DNA from: Candidatus Pelagibacter communis
GTDB taxonomy: Bacteria > Pseudomonadota > Alphaproteobacteria > Pelagibacterales > Pelagibacteraceae
Direction of reading: 5' to 3'
Assembly (NCBI RefSeq): GCF_001180105.1
Contig: NZ_CVSO01000002.1
Span: forward strand, 159,040 to 223,039
DNA: 64,000 nucleotides
Below, in pieces: positions 58,764 through 64,000 of this stretch; the stretch's first letter is position 1, and each line of letters opens with the position of its first letter. The notes under the pieces are model-generated. The model was given only the letters and a program-made list of their open reading frames with translations, made no database searches and had not been told where the DNA came from. The position numbers were made by a program, and so were the translations under genes.

Positions 58764-61700
58764 ATGGCAACAAGAATAAGTTCTAGAAATTTTGACACAG
58801 AAGTTAAAAAGATAATTAACAATATCATTCCCGGATGTAAAAATATTTATATAAGAGTAGGTTATTTTTATTTTTCAGGGTTTTCATTAATTGCTAAAAG
58901 TTTAAAAGATAAAAATATTAAAATTTTAGTTGGAATTGAGTCAGATCAAAAAACAACAAATATTGTAAAATCTGAAAAAGAAATTAGTGAAGAATATTTG
59001 AAAAAATTTTCAGAAACAGTTGATAAGGATGAAATACTAGATAAGCCAGAAGAAAGAGATTCATACTTTATATTTAAAAAAAAACTTAAAGATGGAACCT
59101 TAGAGGTTCGTCAAAACAAAAGAATAGATCATTCTAAAGAATTTATTTTTGAGTACTCAGATAAAAATGCAAAAATGTTTAATAGTCCAGGCCAAACTAT
59201 GGTTGGATCATCAAATCTAACTCACTCTGGCTTTATAAGTAATCAAGAAACAAATGTTTTAATTCCAGATCCAGAAAATTTTAAAAATACAAAATTAGAT
59301 TTTATGGATGATTGGGAAAATTCTATTCCATTATTAAACAAAGAAAAGGCAAAAATATTTGAGAAATATTCAAGCAAGTTTCCATTCGAACAAACCCCGA
59401 GTCCTTACTTGATGTACGTAAGAGTTTTAAATGAGTATTTCAAGGACAGAAGTGATGAGGAAATAAAATTACCAAAAGATATTACAGAAGATTACTTTGA
59501 AAACTACAAGTACCAAAGAGATGCTATTGCAAAGGGGCTTGATATTTTAAAAGATCATAATGGTGTATTAATAGCTGATGTAGTAGGTTTAGGAAAAAGT
59601 ATTATTGCATCAGCTATAGCTAACAACATAGGTTTGAGGACTGTAGTAATTTGCCCACCACATTTAAAAGAACAATGGAAGGACTATTTATATAAATTTA
59701 AAGTTAGAGGAGCAAGAATTTATACTTCTGGAAAAATTTTAGATGCATTAACTGAGGATACCCCAGGACAAAAATTAATAATTATTGATGAAGTACATAA
59801 GTTTAGAAATGACGAAACTAAGGATTATCTAAATCTTTATCAATTATGTCATGATAGTAATGGTAAAGAACCAAATAAGGTAGTTTTATTGTCAGCCACA
59901 CCCTTTAATAATAAGCCCAGTGATACCTTTAGTTTAATTAAATTATTTCAGATCCCCACAAGATCAACTTTACAAACAATTACAAATCTTTCAGTATATT
60001 TTGAAAGAATAAGTAAAACTTATAACAGCCTAAAGAGAGAGCAAATTATAAATAAAAGAAGTACAAAAGAAATAAATGATGATTTTAAAAAATTAGGGGA
60101 AGAAATTCGAAATATAATATCTCCTTTGATTATAAGAAGATCTCGAATTGATCTAGAAAATATAAAAGCTTATGACAATGATTTAAAAAAGCAGAAGATC
60201 TTTTTTCCAAAAGTGGAAGATCCTATTTTGTTAACTTATGATTTGGATAATATTGAGGATATTTACAAAAAAACTTTAAAGATTATTGCACCAGGTAATG
60301 AAGATAGTAATTATAAATGTGCAAGATATAAACCTCTAGCCTATGTTAAGCCAGAATGTTTGAATGAAGTCTTAGATGCAGGAGGGTACAATGATGATGA
60401 AAAAAAAAATAAGTTACCTCAGCAACAGCAAAACATTCATGACTTTATTAAAAGAATGATGGTTAGAAGATTTGAAAGCAGTACACATTCATTTTCTATA
60501 ACTTTAGATAGGGTAATCAGATCTAATGAGAGAATGATAGAATATTACGAAACAAAAGGTGTGGTGCCAGTTTATCCAAGAAACCAATTACCTGATTTAG
60601 AGGAACTTTATGGAAGTGAGGATGATACACAAGTAGATGATTTTGATATTGAAAAAGAATCAAAACTTGAGAAATTTAAAAATAAAGGACTATGGTTTAT
60701 ACAAAAAGATCAATTAAAAAAAAGTTATATAGAAGATATTAAAAATGATTTTGAAATACTTAAATCAATTCAAAAGGATTGGGAAATTTTAAAAAGCAAA
60801 AATTTTAAAGATCCTAAAACAGACGCATTTAGAGAAATTATTGGTAAACAATTAAAAAAAGAACCAAAAAGAAAAATAATTATATTTACTGAATTTTCAG
60901 ATACAGCAAATTATTTATATAAAAAAATTAAAAAAGATTTTAAAGCATATATTTATACTTCTAAAGATTCTTCTAAAAAAAGGAATAAGATAGAAATAAA
61001 AGAAAACTTTGATGCATCAAGCAAAGTTCAAAAAAATGATTATGATATAATGATTGCAACGGACGCTATTTCAGAAGGTTTTAACTTACATAGAGCTGGA
61101 ACAATCTTTAATTACGATATTCCCTACAACCCCACGAGGGTTGTCCAGAGGTTTGGAAGGATAAATAGAATTAATAAAAAAATGTTTGAAAAATTATATA
61201 TATATAATTTTTTTCCTACAGATATAGGCGAAACAGAAGTAAATCTAAAAAGAATTACTGGACTAAAAAAAATGATGTTTAATGCGATATTTGGTGAAGA
61301 TACGAAAGTATTAACAACTAATGAAACTTTAGGAAGTTATTTTCAAAAGCAGTTTGATGATATCTATAAGGAAACTGAGTCAGCAGAAACCTATTTTGAA
61401 AATATTATCTATGATTTAAGAGATTTTAATCCTGAGGTTATCATTGAAGCAAATAATATCTCCAAAAGGGTAAAGGCAAAAAGAAAAATTAAATCTGATA
61501 ATGGTTTGTTAATTTTTTCAAAAAAAGGGGATGTACCAAAATTTGTTTTTGCAGATAAAAAAAAAGAAATAAGAAACTTACTATCAATAGAAGCTCTAAA
61601 AATATTTGAAGCAAAACCTAATGAAAAACACATCAATTTTGATAGGAAATATGACTCACTTTATGAAGAGATTAAAGAACAAATATTTGCAGAACAGAAA

Positions 61701-61997
61701 ATTTTGCCACCCAATAAAAAGAAAAGGGATTTGATAAATAAGTTACAATTATTATCAAGAGAAAGTAGGTACTCAGATTATTATTCAAAATTACATACTG
61801 TTGTAAAAGAACTTGATGCATTAACACCTTTGCAACTTAGAACTATCAGAAAGATAACATCTAAAACCTCCGATAAAAATATTAAAAAAATTATGGAAGA
61901 AATACCAGAGAGGTTACTTGTAAATCTTCTCAAAACATACAATGAAGTTGAGCTTAAAAAAGATGCTTTAATCATTACCGAACAAATCAATGATTGA
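58764..61997 (+). CDS. Phospholipase D-like / SNF2-type helicase fusion protein
   Basis: A 1077-residue protein. Residues about 1-170 form a PLD-like domain: His123-x-Lys125 followed by GSSN at 148-151 (VGSSNLTHSGF), one HKD-type half-site. Residues about 240-600 are helicase core 1: YQRDAI near 250, Walker A GLGKS at 275-279, DEVH at 342-345, SATP at 377-380. Core 2 holds IFTEFSDTANYL, IATDAISEGFNLHRAG and RVVQRFGRINRI around 791-803. SNF2/RapA-like enzymes translocate on double-stranded DNA; an added PLD domain could cut or bind nucleic acid. Its last eight bases overlap the next gene, an adenine methyltransferase, indicating a restriction or defence function (inference). Confidence 0.88.
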   Translation: MATRISSRNFDTEVKKIINNIIPGCKNIYIRVGYFYFSGFSLIAKSLKDKNIKILVGIESDQKTTNIVKSEKEISEEYLKKFSETVDKDEILDKPEERDSYFIFKKKLKDGTLEVRQNKRIDHSKEFIFEYSDKNAKMFNSPGQTMVGSSNLTHSGFISNQETNVLIPDPENFKNTKLDFMDDWENSIPLLNKEKAKIFEKYSSKFPFEQTPSPYLMYVRVLNEYFKDRSDEEIKLPKDITEDYFENYKYQRDAIAKGLDILKDHNGVLIADVVGLGKSIIASAIANNIGLRTVVICPPHLKEQWKDYLYKFKVRGARIYTSGKILDALTEDTPGQKLIIIDEVHKFRNDETKDYLNLYQLCHDSNGKEPNKVVLLSATPFNNKPSDTFSLIKLFQIPTRSTLQTITNLSVYFERISKTYNSLKREQIINKRSTKEINDDFKKLGEEIRNIISPLIIRRSRIDLENIKAYDNDLKKQKIFFPKVEDPILLTYDLDNIEDIYKKTLKIIAPGNEDSNYKCARYKPLAYVKPECLNEVLDAGGYNDDEKKNKLPQQQQNIHDFIKRMMVRRFESSTHSFSITLDRVIRSNERMIEYYETKGVVPVYPRNQLPDLEELYGSEDDTQVDDFDIEKESKLEKFKNKGLWFIQKDQLKKSYIEDIKNDFEILKSIQKDWEILKSKNFKDPKTDAFREIIGKQLKKEPKRKIIIFTEFSDTANYLYKKIKKDFKAYIYTSKDSSKKRNKIEIKENFDASSKVQKNDYDIMIATDAISEGFNLHRAGTIFNYDIPYNPTRVVQRFGRINRINKKMFEKLYIYNFFPTDIGETEVNLKRITGLKKMMFNAIFGEDTKVLTTNETLGSYFQKQFDDIYKETESAETYFENIIYDLRDFNPEVIIEANNISKRVKAKRKIKSDNGLLIFSKKGDVPKFVFADKKKEIRNLLSIEALKIFEAKPNEKHINFDRKYDSLYEEIKEQIFAEQKILPPNKKKRDLINKLQLLSRESRYSDYYSKLHTVVKELDALTPLQLRTIRKITSKTSDKNIKKIMEEIPERLLVNLLKTYNEVELKKDALIITEQIND

Positions 61998-64000
61998 TTT
62001 TACAAAAAAATATGAACAAACAAATTTTCGTTCTTTTTTAAAAGAGTTTTTGCCTAAAGATTATACAGAAACTGAGAATGAATTAAAAATTGATACTGAT
62101 AACAAATATTTCAGTAAAGCTACATTATTGGGCAATGTAAATTCATTAGATAGACTAGTAATTATCGAAGTAGAGAGAACTAAATCAGAAAAAAGTCGTT
62201 TAGCTGTTACCAAAGAATTATTCAGATTTTTGGAGTTATATGGGTACTCAAAAGCATTAATAATTACATTTTCAAAAAAAGAATCCCACTATAGATTTTC
62301 ATTAATCAAAAGTGATTTAAAATGGACATCAGACACAAAAGTAAAAAGGGAATTTTCAAATCCTAAAAGATTATCTTTTTTACTTGGTGAAGGCTCCAAA
62401 GTTCATACTGCAACTAAGCATCTTATAGATGATGGAAGAGTAAAAAATTTTGATGATTTATATTCAAGATTTAACATAGAAATAGTTAATGATGAATTTT
62501 ATGATCATTATAAAAATTTATTTTTAAATTTGAAAGATAAACTAGACAAAGACAAGGAATTTAGTGCTTTTGCTAAAAAGATCAATTTAGAGACTAAAAA
62601 TTTTGCAAAAAAATTATTAGGACAAATTATCTTTTGTTATTTTTTACAAAAAAAAGGATGGCTAGGAGTTGAAGAAAATAAATCGTTTGGAACTGGTGAT
62701 ACTTCTTTTTTAAGAAATAAATTTAGACAAATTCACAAAGAAAAAAAAAACTTTTTTAATGATTTTTTAGAATTTTTTTTTTATAGAGGTTTAAATAATC
62801 AAAACAAAAATGATTTTGTTAAAGAAATAAATTGCAGGGTTCCTTATGTTGGCGGTGGTTTATTTGAATATTATGAGGGATATGATTGGGAAAAAGAAAA
62901 ATTAAATATACCGAATACAACTTTTTCAAATGATGATAATGATGGAATATTAGATATTTTTGAACTTTATAATTTTACAGTAGATGAAAATGAGACTATT
63001 GATATAGAAATTTCGATAGATCCAGAAATGCTTGGTAGAATTTTTGAGAGTCTTCTTGATGAAAATATTAGACAAGAAAGAGGAGCCTTTTATACACCTC
63101 GCTCAATAGTTAAAGATATGTGTGAGAAAAGCATAATTAATTATTTATCAATTAAGCTAGTTGATAAATTAAGTTTGAAACAGATATCAGATTTTGTCTC
63201 AAATGAACAATTTGATATTTCGAAAGATGAAGTTTTTAAAAAAAATTCATCCTTAATAGATTCATTTCTCGAAGAAGTAAAAATATGTGACCCAGCAATA
63301 GGTTCTGGTGCTTTTGCTGTAGGTGTTGTTAATTTAATTTCCAATCTTAGAGTTTCATTAAGAGATTTTGTTGATAGAAAATATAAAAATACATCTTATT
63401 ACTTTAAAAGAGATTGTATTCAAAACTCAATCTATGGTGTTGATATTGATATTTCATCAGTTGAAATTACTAAATTAAGACTTTGGCTCTCACTCATTGT
63501 AGATGAAATAGATTATTCGCTAACAGAGCCTTTACCAAATTTAGATTATAAAATAATGCAGGGAGACTCTCTTATTGATGAGTTTTATGGATACAAATTT
63601 AGTATTTCTCAAAACGATAAACAGCAATATAGTTTAGATGAACGTCCAAAAGAAATTGAGGATTTAATAATTAAGTTAAATTCTCTTCAAAAAAAATACT
63701 CAAATTTAAAACAATTTCTAAAGAGAAAAGAGACTAAAATAGAAATCGATAATCTTTTATTATTAATTTTTGAGAAAGTTATGGTTAATGTTAATCAATT
63801 TGATCAAGAAAAAACAAAAAGATTTAAAAAAAGATACAATGATCCTCGGCCACGAAATACTTTAAGAAACTATTTTTGTTGGGAATTATTTTTTGCTGAA
63901 GTTTTTTATTTAAATGGAGGATTTGATATAATTATTGCAAATCCTCCTTATGAAGTTTTAGATTCTAAAGAGTCAATAGATTCAGAGGAGAGAATATCTC
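61990..64000 (+). CDS. Eco57I-like N6-adenine DNA methyltransferase, partial (runs off the window)
   Basis: An open frame of 670 codons without a stop, starting at the ATG at 61990 that overlaps the helicase stop. Residues about 364-370 (RGAFYTP), the SAM motif I DPAIGSGAF at 434-442, YGVDID around 482-487, and the catalytic NPPY at 651-654 identify a gamma-type N6-adenine methylase. The N-terminal 350 residues are unlike a short HsdM and include the acidic strand IIEVERTK at 58-65, with no clear PD-(D/E)xK site. Type IIG restriction enzymes and BREX/DISARM-type methylases share this layout. The C-terminal specificity part is beyond the window. Strand and frame were checked codon by codon. 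Confidence 0.9.
   Translation, partial: MIDFTKKYEQTNFRSFLKEFLPKDYTETENELKIDTDNKYFSKATLLGNVNSLDRLVIIEVERTKSEKSRLAVTKELFRFLELYGYSKALIITFSKKESHYRFSLIKSDLKWTSDTKVKREFSNPKRLSFLLGEGSKVHTATKHLIDDGRVKNFDDLYSRFNIEIVNDEFYDHYKNLFLNLKDKLDKDKEFSAFAKKINLETKNFAKKLLGQIIFCYFLQKKGWLGVEENKSFGTGDTSFLRNKFRQIHKEKKNFFNDFLEFFFYRGLNNQNKNDFVKEINCRVPYVGGGLFEYYEGYDWEKEKLNIPNTTFSNDDNDGILDIFELYNFTVDENETIDIEISIDPEMLGRIFESLLDENIRQERGAFYTPRSIVKDMCEKSIINYLSIKLVDKLSLKQISDFVSNEQFDISKDEVFKKNSSLIDSFLEEVKICDPAIGSGAFAVGVVNLISNLRVSLRDFVDRKYKNTSYYFKRDCIQNSIYGVDIDISSVEITKLRLWLSLIVDEIDYSLTEPLPNLDYKIMQGDSLIDEFYGYKFSISQNDKQQYSLDERPKEIEDLIIKLNSLQKKYSNLKQFLKRKETKIEIDNLLLLIFEKVMVNVNQFDQEKTKRFKKRYNDPRPRNTLRNYFCWELFFAEVFYLNGGFDIIIANPPYEVLDSKESIDSEERIS

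Overview
The window is very AT-rich, gene-dense chromosomal DNA. Most neighbouring genes overlap or lie a few bases apart, no stretch over 300 bases lacks a gene, and no insertion sequence, CRISPR array or rRNA is visible. Gene content and compactness fit a streamlined alphaproteobacterium of the SAR11 / Pelagibacterales type. Supporting signs are fused or trimmed enzymes, TRAP and ABC uptake systems, the methylcitrate cycle, a class II DAHP synthase, citramalate synthase and single-copy housekeeping genes. The assignment is inference from gene content; no rRNA was available.

Layout. 1-6.3 kb: surface-carbohydrate genes (sulfotransferase, tRNA-Met, a dTDP-deoxysugar cluster rfbB-rfbA-rfbC with a sugar C-methyltransferase and a reductase, and a family 2 glycosyltransferase). 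6.3-10.8 kb: adenine and methylthioadenosine salvage (apt, mtnP, mtnA, a small membrane protein, a class II aldolase) ending in a fused SpeD-SpeE spermidine enzyme, so the producer and the recycler of methylthioadenosine sit in one operon. 10.9-13.1 kb: a polar amino acid ABC importer without its ATPase. 13.1-19.3 kb: more glycosyltransferases, a redoxin, a gamma-carbonic anhydrase, a PNPOx-like flavoprotein, a beta-hydroxyacid dehydrogenase and an MFS carrier. 19.4-21.7 kb: rpoZ, cmk and a CoA transferase. 21.8-24.7 kb: a TRAP importer with a hairpin between binding protein and membrane subunits. 24.7-29.3 kb: dusA, two tandem TauE/SafE permeases, DoxX and a phosphohexomutase. 29.3-32.4 kb: nrdAB behind a pair of NrdR-like boxes. 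32.4-35.9 kb: prpD-prpB-prpC. 35.9-46.6 kb: gph, a stand-alone GlmU acetyltransferase domain with glmS, aroG, nadE, cysS, cimA, a DUF1989 protein, trmJ and rpsD. 46.6-53.8 kb: a minus-strand run sfsA-map-purB-purC-purS-purQ-purL-bolA-grxD. 53.8-58.6 kb: a CinA-like protein, a gamma-glutamylcyclotransferase, azlCD, a glycosyltransferase, tRNA-Leu, another glycosyltransferase and nadK.

The last 5.2 kb differ from the rest. A 1077-residue protein fusing a phospholipase D-type domain to an SNF2-type helicase overlaps the start of a large Eco57I-like N6-adenine methyltransferase that runs off the window. This looks like the left end of a DNA restriction or anti-phage locus and is the best candidate here for something not fully described. 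Other points worth following are the MTA-to-spermidine operon, the split GlmU, the hairpins placed between binding-protein and permease genes, the NrdR box pair, and several genes whose promoters appear to give almost leaderless mRNAs.
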